DNA from: Phylloscopus collybita | Taxonomy: Eukaryota > Chordata > Aves > Passeriformes > Phylloscopidae | Direction: 5' to 3' | Assembly: GCA_027886175.1 (NCBI GenBank) | Contig: JAJNNQ010000026.1 | Span: 13,449,501-13,513,500, forward strand | DNA: 64,000 bases | Part shown: piece by piece, positions 1-10,756 of the stretch | How positions within the stretch are numbered: the stretch's first letter is position 1 | Layout: each line of letters starts with the position of its first letter | The notes under the pieces: generated by a model | Told to the model about the DNA's origin: nothing | Databases searched by the model: none | Seen by the model: the letters and a program-made list of their open reading frames with translations, nothing else | Program-made: the position numbers and the translations under genes

Positions 1-1034
1 CAAATACTTTCTCTAAGTTGTCTTCATGAATGGGAGGCATTGCAAAGTGGGGTGCTGGAGACTTCGGAAGCTTCGACCTCTTCTTTTTCTGGGGTAAACA
101 AACTGAGCTGTCTAAGTTTTTTATTGTTTCAGCAAACTTCTTCATGTCAGATGGCGAATCAAAAATGCTGTCATCTTCAGCAGATCCGTTGCAGGCTTTG
201 CCTGGGCTCTTTCGTGCATTGGTGTTGTGGTCCAATTCCAATATATTGTCTTGATTGCTGTCATCATCCTGCAGTGCTGCAAAGTTCAAATCTCCTGGCT
301 TTACCTTTTTATCTCCATTTTCCATCTTCCTAAATTCTGATCTGGAAACCTGATGAGATGGTAGAGGATATTTGTCATTATTGCAAGGTGATAAAGCCTC
401 TGTGTTTGGCAGCACTTTTTCTTCGTTTCTATGGAATTCTGAGCTTGTGTAATTTCTTTGGCAGAAAGGATCTTGAGCACTTTCACTTTTAACAGGTGAG
501 TGCAAAGACAGTTTAAAAGGTGAGCTTTCTTTCTTTGCTGTGGTTAATTCTGGTTCTGTTTGCTTCAGAGAGACACTACCAGCATCACTTTTGCTGCTTT
601 GGTTAAAAAGGGATATGGCAGCTTTCACTTTAAGTTCTGTTGTCTTCCCAACATCCTCATAAGAGGCAAAGCTTTCTTCATTTTTGCCTTTTAACTCTGT
701 GGTGCTTTCTTTCTCCAGTATGCCATTCTCATATAACTTCTGGCGACTGCTTTGCTTATTTAATGTTTTATCAGGCTGTTCATTTTCTTTAGGTTGTTTT
801 CCAAACTTCAGCTTTGCTCTGCCAACAAATGTGCTTGGTACAGCACAATTTTTTGAAGGAGGGATGTCAGCAGGCCTCTGGCTCTGGTTAGCACATTTGT
901 TTTCAAACAAGGAAATCTTGTTGGCAATGTTGCTGTTAGTTTTATTAACTGGTTTTTCAAGAGTGTCCTGCTCACTTTCTAAACTGTCTTGATTCGTTTT
1001 AAAATTCAGCTCTATGTTCTTCGGTTTGGCTGGA
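1..1034 (-). CDS. CRYBG1: CRYBG1 third coding exon (5' part; continues beyond the window)
   Basis: Reading leftwards from 1034, the frame is open for 344 codons to the window edge. The acceptor is a pyrimidine-rich CTCCTATAG ending at 1035; the exon opens with one base (T) completing the Leu codon started in exon 2. The junction product TTKISL-PAKPKNIELNFKT matches the human CRYBG1/AIM1 order. Further landmarks are NKISLFEN, STFVGRAKLKFGKQ, DDSIFDSPSDMKKF and, at the window start, APHFAMPPIHEDNLEKVF, all with close counterparts in mammalian CRYBG1. This part is hydrophilic, rich in Ser, Lys, Glu and Asn, and predicted disordered, with no folded domain. CRYBG1 is an actin-associated protein reported to suppress cell invasion; its crystallin-type repeats lie downstream, outside this window. 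No stop or frameshift was found when the whole exon was read through. Confidence 0.96.
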
Positions 1035-2430
1035 CTATAGGAGGCAAAGTGACACAAAGTGACATCTTTAATTAACCTTGAACATGCTTGTAACAATTTT
1101 CAAAACAATAAAATGCAGAATTACAATCCACAGACTTAGTTTAATTTTTGATATCCCAAAAGGAATCAACTATAAGAGGAGTAACTATATGGATTAAAAA
1201 AATTAGACACTAAATAAGGAGTATATATGTCAAACACGTACTTAGTTCTTTAAGGTTAGTAAAACAAACACAGCAGCCTACAGCATCTGCAATTGAGGCA
1301 GAGAACTCAACTATTATGACTGACAGACATTAAAATTTAGCAGTGAATAGGCAGAATAAATTATAAACATGCAATTCCCTACAGAGTTTAGAAAACAAAT
1401 CCCAATTCATTAAGGTGATAATGAGTTGGTTAACATTTACATATTCTTTCCAATGAGTTTTGAAGACATCTGCCCAGATTCTTTGCAGCCTTTACACCTA
1501 CACTGCAGAAGGAACCTCAAATTGAGTGGAAGAACTCTTCCACTCTCATGAACGCTTGCAGAAAATGTTAGCTGTCCCCAAGCACTGCATCACCATTTTG
1601 GCTAAGCAAATACCACATTATGAGGACTCTTCCACTTCCTTCAGGTAAATTTAGCTAACAATTTAAATTGTGTAAACTAAGCCTAATATTTTTACAAGAA
1701 TGGGATCTCAAAACACAAAACTTTTCTATCAGAGTGACCAGAGAAGCATATACAAATACATGCACACAGTACTCCCATGCTATGGCAGAAGGCTGATGAT
1801 GCACAGCTGAGTGTTTCAAGCTCTTTTCTCTGAATACCTACAACCAGAAAAAATTATTTGTCCATGTAACTTGCTACTGCATACTGTACAGTATGAACAG
1901 CTGCGAAGATGCAAGGGAGATGGCTTCAAAATTTATCAGTCAGATCTAAGGAGTGTCAAGGAGTCCACCATCACCTCAAAGACAGTCCTGTTCTCCAAAG
2001 AGCAATCTGGGGACACTCAGCAGTAGGAGGGCAGGTAGAAACTGTCCTACATGAAAACTGACAAAGGTGGGAGATAAAAAGAAAACAGCTTGCAGGAATC
2101 TCCAGGGTCCCAAATGCTCTACCAATCAATGGATGATTTTGGTATTTAAGGGCTTTCCTCTTTTTTTACCTACATAAACTGTGTTCACTAAGTTCTCAGG
2201 CAGCTCTTTAGCCCAAGAAAGAGGTGTGAGATACAGGAACAACCCAAAAAGTGAGATCCTTTCCCCTCTTCCTCAAGTGATCCATCTCAAGCAAGAAATT
2301 AAACCCTTCTAATGCAAGGCTCTCTGTACAAGCTTTATTTCTTGGGAATATCATGAGAAACAAACTTACTGAAATAATAGGAGGATTCAAAAAAAGTTAC
2401 CTATGAATCTATACAGAGAGCAACTGTTAA

Positions 2431-2915
2431 AAATCATAGAATAACAGACTATTAAGAGACTGCAATGGATTTTAAAAGATCATCTAGCCCCAACACCCCT
2501 GCCATGGCCAGGGACACCTCCCGTTAGACCAGGTTGCTCAAAGCCTTATCCAACCTGCCTTTGAACACTGCCAGGGCTGGGGGATCCTCAACCTCCCCAG
2601 GCAACCTCTCGTAGCCTCATCACCCTCACAGTAAAGAAGTTTCTTCCTAATATCCAAAATAAATTTTCTTTTCCTCAGTTTGTGTTCAGTACTCCTTGTC
2701 CTATCACTACAGTTCCTGGCAAAGAGTCCCTTTTCAACTTCCCTGTAGACCCTCCCTTCAGATACTGGAAGGTTTTTATGAGGTCTCCATGCAACCTTCT
2801 CTTCTCTGAGAAGCCCCAACTCTCTCAGCCCATCTCCACAAGGAAGGTGCTCCAGTCCACTTATCAACTTCGTGGCCTCTGGATTTGCTCCAACAGTTCC
2901 ATGTCCTTCTTATCA
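2431..2915 (-). mobile_element. CR1 LINE, 5'-truncated 3' end
   Basis: Read on the minus strand this is the CR1 3' region in its usual order: a gGACATGGAACTGTTGGAGC-like start, a segment corresponding to 'AGAGTTGGGGCTTCTCAGAGAAG', the 'GAAGAAACTTCTTTACTGTGAGG' area, the 'GTTGCTCAAAG..AACCTGGTCTAA' area, and a terminal TTCTATGATT at 2431-2445. The reverse transcriptase part is missing, as is typical of avian CR1 copies. Small indels mark it as old. The copy lies in CRYBG1 intron 2 in the same orientation as the gene. Confidence 0.93.
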
Positions 2916-3257
2916 TCATGTCATTTCAGAGAAGACTTCCCAGCACTGCTCCCTGTAACTACCAGCCTGCTTAAGCTGGTTCACAACTGGAAGGCTCTTA
3001 TGAAAAATGCATGATCAATAAAAGAGGCAATAGCAAACTTAAAATCCCCTGACCATACTTCAGATAGGTGCTAATGAAACACACTTGGAAAACTTAAGGA
3101 AAAACAAAATGTTCCTGAAAGAGGGAAGGTATGAATAGAACTATTATATGGCATAAAATTAAATATATCAAGGCACTACTTTTCATTTGAACTACTGTTT
3201 TTTCCTAAACTTTCAAAAGTTAAATTATTCTATGACTTTTCTCTTTGTAAAACAAAT

Positions 3258-3935
3258 ACGAGTTGCAAGGGACCTCTAAGATCAGCTAGCCCAACTCCCT
3301 ACTCAAAACAGGGACAGCTTCAAAGTTAGATCAAGTTCCCGAAGGCTTTGCCTGACCAACTTTTGAATAACTTCAAGGGTCAAGGTTTCACAACCTTCCT
3401 AGTGAAGCATTGCAGCAGAGCAGCCGCTGTTGCTGTGAATTATTTTTGCCTTATATCCCATTAAAACTTCACTGATACAATTTGCAGCTGTGACTGTTGT
3501 CCCTTCACTCCACAGCTCAGGGACAAAATCTGGCTCTACTCTCTCTACAGGTAGTGAAGATGACTGAAGTCTACCTGTATCCTTCCCTTCTCTTCCCTTC
3601 TCTCAGTTGAAGAAACCAAGCTGCTTCAGCTTCTCCTCATACATGATTTGCTCCAGAGCTGTCACCTTCTTTAATGGCTCTCTGCTGGACTCATTCCAAT
3701 TTGGGAACATTCCTCTTATACCAGAAGAGAGTTGGAAGGAGAGGAAGGGCTACAGCTCAACAGATGTAGACTCATGAGCACCTAGTATCCTGTCCTTTGA
3801 CCGGCTAGCTATGCTCCTGCCTATGGAGCACAGTACAGGCTTAGCCTTCACCTGGCACAACGATGCACTCACTACTGACATGTACTGAATTTCCTGCTCA
3901 CCAGGACCTTTCATATCTTTTTCTGATCAGAAAAG
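3258..3935 (-). mobile_element. CR1 LINE, older diverged 3' fragment
   Basis: The sequence from 3258 (GTTGCAAGGGACCTCTAAGATC) is the reverse complement of a CR1 3' end. It continues through a TGTTGTCCCTTCACTCC-like segment. Near 3860-3925 there is a CACCAGGACCTTTCATATCTTT-type block that corresponds to the CR1 region further from the 3' end. Divergence is higher than in the copy at 2431, so the right boundary is approximate. A short CTTCC/CTTCT run at about 3589-3603 lies inside it. Confidence 0.75.
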
Positions 3936-6900
3936 AAAAAATGTACTTATCCTTTTCTTTCACCTGTATATTCAAGATGTAATACTAACGGCCCAATTAT
4001 CTTAATAAATTCATTCCCACACAACCCTTTTGTCAGCCTGTCGCACCACTACATGCACTTATTTCAACATAACACATATCTTCCCCATGAAATCTGTGTC
4101 TCTCTCTATGCCCTAACACAAGCAAGTTTAATGGCTAACAGTGATACTTATCAGCCACACCTATTCTAAACCTATTTTAAATGAAGAGCTCACCCCTCAA
4201 AGGTATAGTTTCAAGCTTTACAAATTTATGCAGAAACAACCACTTCAACACTTTGTATTCTGTATTCTGCAGTACTTCTGCACAGCAGCAGCAGCCAAAC
4301 AGCAGACACCAAAGAGCATGAGAAAGCTCAGCCCTGCAGCTCCACTCACTACAGCTGGCCCTCTCTAATCTTTTCCTTACACCTTTTTCCACACTATGAA
4401 ATAGTGTGGAAAAGATGCACTTTATTGCAAGAACTAAGTTTCTAAGGTTGTTTAAAAGGAGATGTTGTTTGAGTTATCCTTTAACGGTCTCATCTCATAT
4501 GGGGAAAAAAACTTAATAGTACAAATGCTTTCTTGCAAACAGTCCAGTGTGTCTGATTCTTACTACCCATTTCTGATCTGCAATTCCAGGAAAAAGCAGG
4601 CCCAAGAGAAATACCAATGTCCTTCTCTTTGACTACTCCTTGCAGCTAAACTGTGGAAACAAACAGTTAAACCTCTCCTAACAATCAAAAATGGAAGGTG
4701 AGCCACACATCAAGAATGCAACTGGTGCCAAAAAACCACTGATGCCAAAATACCAGATTAAGGGGAACAAAGAGAAATGGCACGTGAAAAGAGAAGAATA
4801 ATTCAACAAGCGGGCTTAAATGTAAAGGCAGCTACAAAACCATGTCTGAACATAAAGTATGACAACTGAAGCCAAGTTTTCCGCTAAGCACATCAAAGTA
4901 ACTACTGCCTGAGGTTTTATTTGCCAATTAAGATTTACCATCAACCTCATTTTAGTCTTAAATCTGATAGGATTCCCTTTCAAAAGCTAGAAGCAAAGTA
5001 TCCTGTGACTTTCCAGTTATCCAGTACACAGACATAAATGGAGAAAAGAGAGAAAATGCTATCTTTATTTACAGGAAACCTGCATTTCTATAGGTGATGG
5101 GAAAGACTGACCTGTTTTGAAATTGTTTCTAAAGAAACTTGATTCCCAGAATTGGCACAATGTCATTAGTAAGAGTCATCATGCATTTTTAAGGGAGAAC
5201 TACTTGTATTATAATAAAATCCATCTCACAAGGGACTAAGGAATCTCTAAGTAAATGGGTACTTTTCAACCAGAAAGGAATTCATGTGAACTACTTAACA
5301 AAAACTTCTTAACCTTTGAAAATGAAAAAATTATCTGTTCAAAGTTATAACTAGAGAACAAAAACACACCATCTTCTAGAAATGGCACCATCTCTTCCTT
5401 TCCCATTTGACAGCACCTTAATCCACATCCAGGTTTAGAGTTCATGTGTTCTAATGAATGACTGTAAGTTATACCAGATCACCTCAGCATGTAACTCTGG
5501 CTAAAGAAAGGTTGCAGTGTTGTGCAATGACAGCTCTCAGATGCATCAGAAACCTTGCAGGCAACACAGCAGTCCCCACCCAAGGCTAAAGTTCCTATAG
5601 CAGCAGATAAGGCCAAGACGCAGTGTCACATACCCCACAAAATGGGATGAAATAGAACAGGCTGTTTGTTCATTAAAGTTTGGTCTTTCAGACAGGACAC
5701 TTGTCTTTTTCTTTATGAGTACAGTAAAAGATAATTCACTATACAGCAAGCCCAGGAGAAACACCGAAAAAATGAAATCCAGCTATGCAGGCATTTATAA
5801 CTTCATCATCACTTATGACAGTGACACAGAGAAGAAACAGTACGAAAGCTACATTTCCTTTGAAGCTGTGAAGACACAAACTCAAGAGTTTTAAGATTTG
5901 TGATCTATACTGACAGATGGCAAAGCACCACCAAGTCCAAAAATGCCACAGTTTAACTTTCAGTACTAGGCTTTTTAAGCTGAAGTTACAAATTAACTAC
6001 CCAGATGTAGAGTGTTACAAATTGTGCCAAGGAAATTGCTCCTGTGCTCCTCAGATGTGGGAAGCATAACTGGAAACAGACATTGTTTGGTACAGGGATT
6101 CAACAAACCATGGTGTTGAATCTCCACATCCCTCTAACACAAGGACAATTATGAACGCTCAATGTACCTCAGGTGTGCCTACAGGATTCAGTGTATCCCA
6201 ACATCTATACCTGAACACGCCAGAACAAGGAGTGCAGTAGCACACAGTACACAGCCCTGACAAGCAAACAACAGAAATGAATAATGCAAACAAATCATTC
6301 CCTGTGGATGAGAATACAATAGTATCCAAGTAATCAATCAGTGGTATCATACTAGTGATAACAGGGAACTCCATAAATACAGCCACTTCTTTATGATCCT
6401 AAGGAAAACTCTGAACACCTCTTTGACAGACACAGTTTCTTCAAGTTTAAAATCAAAACCTGAAAACTAATACATGCATAATTCTGCAAATACCTGATGC
6501 TATTCACATGCATCAAAATTTAACTGATTGATTCTGCACATACTTAAGAAAGCAATCATATGTATTCAAATCTCTGGAGCGTGATTTGAACAATCAAGTC
6601 CTACATTGCATACTATATTTCTTCATAAAATACTAGCAGAACTTAGGCTGTTTCATAGAAAACTTGAACATATTTCTTATTCCAAGATTTTCACACACAA
6701 AATCTTCAACTACATTTGATTACAGAGAGAAAAATTACATTGAGGTCAATGATAGATTAATTAATCTGATCCACAACGATGATGACTGAGCAGTTTTTTT
6801 ATATGTTGAATTATTCCATGTAATGGAATTGACAAACACATTCCCTATCCATTTAAAAAATGAAAAAATAATTATTTTTCTAATACGTGTAGACTACACT

Positions 6901-7078
6901 GCTTGTTAAGTGATAGCTTTAATTATGGTAACTTTTTTTTTTATTTTTTAAGGCAGTTCTTACCTGAAAACAATTTAGACAGATAACAGATACACAGCTA
7001 GTGTTTCCACAGAATTCTAAACACAGATACAAGCAAAATTACAGCTACAAGGACAAGGTAAACTAGTTTGCTACTTAC

Positions 7079-8539
7079 AGGCTAATCTTTGTCGTGACTG
7101 TTCTAGAAGCATCCAAATTCTTCAGCTTTGAGGTGTCTAAATCAGAATTTGTCTGTCTCTCAGCTGACAGACACAGGTCTCCATTTTTAATCCCATCAGT
7201 ATGCAAGAAAGCTCTTCCATCTGGACCATTACCTTGTTTTACTGCCTTGGTGTCATTTCTGCCTTCAGCAAACACCAAGGCATTGTCTTCTGTCTTAGCA
7301 GCCAAAGAAGCTTTGGGAGACTCCAAACTGTCTTCCCCAAAAGCCACAGGTATAGCTCCCTTTTCCACTGAAGTTCTTTTTGTTACTGGGTTAGTCTCTG
7401 GCGATGGTAAAGGTTGCCTTTTTGAGGAGTAATCTTTCACCTGACCCTTCAAACCAGTAGGGGAAATGGGTACAGTATCCGACTGATTCTTTTTGTATGA
7501 TCTTCTCCTTGCAGAGGTGGTGTTTGAGATCTGCTGCTTGCCCTTGTCAGCTTCAGCTTTAGATGCCCCTTTGTGAGCAGATCCAACTTTTAGGTCCTGA
7601 TTATTACTTGAGGAAGAGGAATTTCTTTCAGGAGTCTGTTGAAGGGACCTCACTTTTCGTTCAGAGTTTATTATCTTGTCTGAAAACACCTCAGAATGGG
7701 CATCATCTTCAAAAACAGATTCTTCTCTTGCAGTATTCTCAGTCTGGTTTCTCTCTCCATTTGGAATGTCACTAGATGACTGAGATTTTCTCCGTTTTCC
7801 AGATCTTTTACTAGCAGATTTTTTATCCATTGTGTCCAAATCACTACAATTTTCTTCTGATTTAAGAGTCACGGGTTCATTAAGGAGTTCTTCTGTTTTT
7901 CTTAGATAGATATCAACTGTTAACACTCTAGCAGAATATGCGTGTTCACTCGCTGCAGATTCCAACTCGTATGGTAAATCCTTTGGTTTTGCATGCCCAG
8001 GCTCCTCTGATACCCACGTGTTCACAAGCTGCTTGTGACTTAAGATACTCTTCTCTAAGTCTTCACTAGACAAATTTCTCAAGCTCTGTATGAAATCTGG
8101 AGTTGTGGAATTATTTATATCTGTGACGGATTCTTTCTCCAATCCCAGTGTTTCCACATTCAGGCTGCTCTCACAGAAAGAGTTTTTAATGGTTTCACTG
8201 CTGCCGCTCCAATCTGCTGACCACTCGCTGTCAGAAGAGACTCCCCTACTACTCCATTCTGAAATCGTATCGTGATACAGCGGCCTCACTTCCCCACTGA
8301 AATTATATTCCTGTGCCTCAGAAAGGGCACTTACGTTTCTCACTGGTTTCTGTAGTTGAGGAGCTTCGTGTCCCTCTTTGAAGTGCCTACAGTACACTGC
8401 CTGCGCCCCGTGAGGAGAACCTGACCTCTCACTCTTATGATGTGAAGTATGTTCTAGTGAACTTTTGACATTTTTCCTCTTCCCTGTACCAAACAAATTT
8501 CCAAGTCTTTCCAAAACGGGTTTCTTTTTATTTTCTTCT
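7079..8539 (-). CDS. CRYBG1: CRYBG1 second coding exon
   Basis: Open for 486 codons plus split codons at each end, ending at a consensus donor (AGCCT|GTAAGTA) that is in phase with exon 3. Landmarks matching mammalian CRYBG1 in order are ENKKKPVLERLGNLFGTGKR at the start, ARVLTVDIYLRKTEELLNEP around 7880-7935, the basic stretch SASKRSGKRRKSQSSSD, then AREESVFEDDAHSEVFSD, and NPVTKRTSVEKG near the end. The product is disordered, rich in Ser/Lys/Glu, with many potential phosphorylation sites. The exon has no in-frame ATG before 7830-7828 (the Met of TMDKK), so the N-terminus must come from an upstream exon. I chose 8539 as the start because it restores frame with exon 1; an acceptor ending at 8569 (exon start 8568) is also possible and would add about ten codons. 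Confidence 0.95.
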
Positions 8540-8568
8540 CTAGGAGAATCCGGAAGGTGTGAGGTGGA
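8540..8568 (-). other. CRYBG1: possible 5' extension of CRYBG1 exon 2 (alternative acceptor)
   Basis: Two acceptors lie 29 bases apart. The upstream one, TTTTGTAG ending at 8569 behind a T-rich tract, starts the exon at 8568 in phase 0 and would encode STSHLPDSPR before EENKKK. The downstream one, GGATTCTCCTAG ending at 8540, starts it at 8539 and needs two bases from the previous exon. Exon 1 at 62530 ends with exactly two bases, so it can join only the downstream site without a frameshift. The upstream site would need a different partner exon that I did not find. Confidence 0.55.
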
Positions 8569-9329
8569 CTACAAAACCAAACAAACAAACATTTGGTTAA
8601 TGTCAAAATTGTTTCTATAATACATTTGTTTGTTTTAGGAACACCTATAAATTAAGAGGACACAGTGAATGGAAACAAAACAGTTTACTGAACAATGCTA
8701 GCTCTCAAAAAAAAGAAAAAGAACAACAAGCCCCTTGAAGAAAAATTAGCACTCCATGATACTTCTGTATGTTTTCGCCTGCATTTGTTTACTAGTATGC
8801 TCATCTTGCCTTATAATGGCAGCTTGATATGTCCCAAATCTCAAACTTCTGCACGATTAGTTAATGTCATTCAAAATATTACAGAAAAGCATCCTGGTGC
8901 CTGTAAGACTGGGGTTAAACTTCAGGGTCAAAATTTTCCTTACAAAAATGAGAGTGGGAGTTTAACTTTCTCTCCATACTGGCTGAGTCAGTTTTCATAT
9001 TTGTGCAGGTAGAGAACAGTTTCAAAGGTGTAAGTTTTCTTATAATTCCTAAGTTTGTCATTAACGAAGATCAGTAAATATCTGGCTTGTGTTTTGGGCT
9101 AAAAACCCCAGAACTATAAAAGCCACTGCATCACTCAGCGAGCATTACTGGGTCAAATATTGCCCTGGATTACTCTTGGTGAAGTTCTGCCTTACAACTT
9201 CTAATTAACATGGTAAACAGGAAACACGCAACAGCATCGCCGAGTACACATGCATATTTGCATTTTAATACATTAGCCCTTTTTTACATGCCGGTACGAT
9301 GAATACTTGTTTTGAGACGTCTATTTCAA
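8569..9329. other. unique sequence between exon 2 and the proximal CpG island
   Basis: AT-rich sequence with no recognised repeat, RNA gene or exon. An A-rich patch lies near 8705-8725. Any transcript starting in the CpG island to the right would have this interval as its first intron. Confidence 0.6.
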
Positions 9330-9450
9330 AACACCGCGAGTATTTTCCACCCCGGCGAACCAGATCTCTCGAGGAGAGCCGCTTCCCTCGCCAGCACGGA
9401 CTTTACTTCGGCACTTTCCAACTTGTTTCTTGCTGCAGACACCCAGCTCA

Positions 9451-9452
9451 CC
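9451..9452 (-). other. candidate splice donor in the proximal CpG island
   Basis: The minus strand reads ACCGGCAG|GTGAGCTGGG, a near-consensus donor with the exon ending at 9452. The only ATG just upstream (9740) opens a frame that reaches this donor with one base left over. That is incompatible with either exon 2 acceptor, so a first exon ending here would be untranslated or would splice elsewhere. Confidence 0.45.
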
Positions 9453-9786
9453 TGCCGGTGCCCAGCGCAGTGCCAGGGCCCGGCGCGCCCCCAGCGCTGA
9501 AGCCCCCTCGCGGGGAGGGCGGGCTCCGCGCAGCCCCGCGGCCGCCGATCCCTTTCCCGCAGGTACGGCTACGGAGAACCGGCCCGGCACCACCTCACCG
9601 GAGGAGTCACGGCCCCCGTCCCGCGCGTTACCAGGAGGGTGAAGCCGCCCGAGGCTGCCGCTGTCGTCCCCCGTCCCAAAACGGGATAAGCAGGAGGAAG
9701 GTGCCGTGGCGGGCTTTACCCGCCGCCGGCCGCGCCGCATCCTCGCCTCGCCTCGCCTCCCCACCCCGCCGAGCGCCCGACACTCA

Positions 9787-9788
9787 CC
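9787..9788 (-). other. candidate splice donor in the proximal CpG island
   Basis: The minus strand reads GCCGGGCG|GTGAGTGTCG, a strong donor with the exon ending at 9788. The open frame that leaves two bases here would join exon 2 at 8539 in frame as Arg. That frame contains no ATG that I can find in the island, so it is more likely an untranslated first exon. Confidence 0.45.
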
Positions 9789-10689
9789 GCCCGGCTCGGC
9801 TGGGCTCGGCGGCCCCTGCTCGAAGGCGCCGCACGCACCCTGCCGCTACCTGCGCGGCTGCCCCGGCGCCGGCCGTCTGTGCGCTCCGCCTGGGCCCGCC
9901 CCCGCAGCCCGCCCCGAGCCACCGCCCCGCCGCGGGCAGCGGCTCTACCTGGCCCGGCCGCCCCTCCCGGCCGCGGAGGGAGGGGCGGCGGCAGCGCTGG
10001 ACCGGCCCCCAGCGAGGGCCGCGGGGCGGCGGGAAGCGCGGGCGCCCCCGGCCACGGGTGAGGCCGTCGCGGGGGCGGCGGGCGCGAGTGGGCGCCGCGC
10101 CCCGTACGTGCCCCAGCAGCCCGCGCTGCGGCTGCCGCCTTGTTATTGAGGGCAAAACGCCGCCCCGGGCAAAACCGACGCCCTTTGATGTTGAGGGAAA
10201 AGCAGCGAGGGTTGGAGGCGGGCGGTTCGCGCCGCCGCCGCCCCGGCGAGCTGCAGCGCGGGCTGCCCGGCGTGAGCCGGCGCCCGGGCCGGGAGAGGGG
10301 CAGCGCAGCGCAGGGGCACCGGCTCGTCCCCGCACGGCACGACGGCTGCGGGGCTGCGGAGCGTGTGGAGCGGCCGCTCCGAGGTGCCGGGAGCAGGCGT
10401 GGCTTTCCCCCAAGCCCGGGAAGTGTGAGGGGACCGGCACCGCCCGGCCGCCGGGGCCCCCGTGTGGGACATCTGGGTTCAAAGGCCCGCGGGGAGATGA
10501 TCCCGCAACTTCCACCGCGCTCGGGCGGGCGCGGCTGGTTGCCGTCTGTGTCGCCTGACTGTGCCTGCCCTGCCTGGCCGCCGGGGGACACCGCTGCAGG
10601 CGGCCGGGGCTCCCCCGCCTGCCCCCGGCCCCGGCCGGACCGGCGTGAGAATGACTCCGCGGCCGAATGGTGCCGGCGCTCTCCCCGGG

Positions 10690-10756
10690 CGCTCAATTAG
10701 TATTTAATGTTTAATGAATGCTCAACTAGTCCTCTTCTAATTAACGCTTAATGACT
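10690..10756. promoter_or_regulatory. cluster of TAAT-type (homeodomain-like) motifs at the island edge
   Basis: Within about 65 bases there are CAATTAG, TTTAATG twice, CTAATTAACG and CTTAATGAC, directly against the GC-rich island. These resemble homeodomain cores, but short AT motifs are common. Binding is unproven. Confidence 0.3.

Larger units (their letters stand above)
1035..7078 (-). other. CRYBG1 intron 2
   Basis: Bounded by a consensus donor (T|GTAAGTA at 7079/7078) and the acceptor CTATAG at 1035. Its phase (two bases before, one after) is matched on both sides. Apart from two truncated CR1 copies it is AT-rich unique sequence. Short T and A runs occur, for example near 6930-6950. 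I see no exon-like open frame, RNA gene or other named repeat in 1035-2430 or 3936-7078. Confidence 0.9.
9330..10700 (-). promoter_or_regulatory. CpG island, probable proximal (alternative) CRYBG1 promoter
   Basis: GC content and CpG frequency rise sharply from about 9330 and fall back after about 10700, with many GGGCGG-type boxes. The island lies about 0.8 kb upstream of CRYBG1 exon 2, in the position expected for the internal promoter of the shorter AIM1-type transcript. Good minus-strand donors occur inside it (9452 and 9788). Long open frames run through it on both strands, but these are expected in GC-rich sequence; most lack an ATG and none shows recognisable protein features. Promoter activity is inferred from composition and position only. 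Confidence 0.75.

Noticed and set aside
7075..8514. Treating exon 2 as a single-exon gene starting at 8514
   Set aside because: The codon there is TTG, the frame continues upstream to the splice acceptor, and the terminal TAA lies within a consensus donor (GTAAGT).
9299..10700. Several long open frames on both strands (up to about 419 codons) in the proximal CpG island
   Set aside because: GC-rich sequence lacks stop codons by composition. The predicted proteins are Arg/Pro/Ala/Gly-rich without domains, several lack a true ATG, and the frames overlap on both strands.
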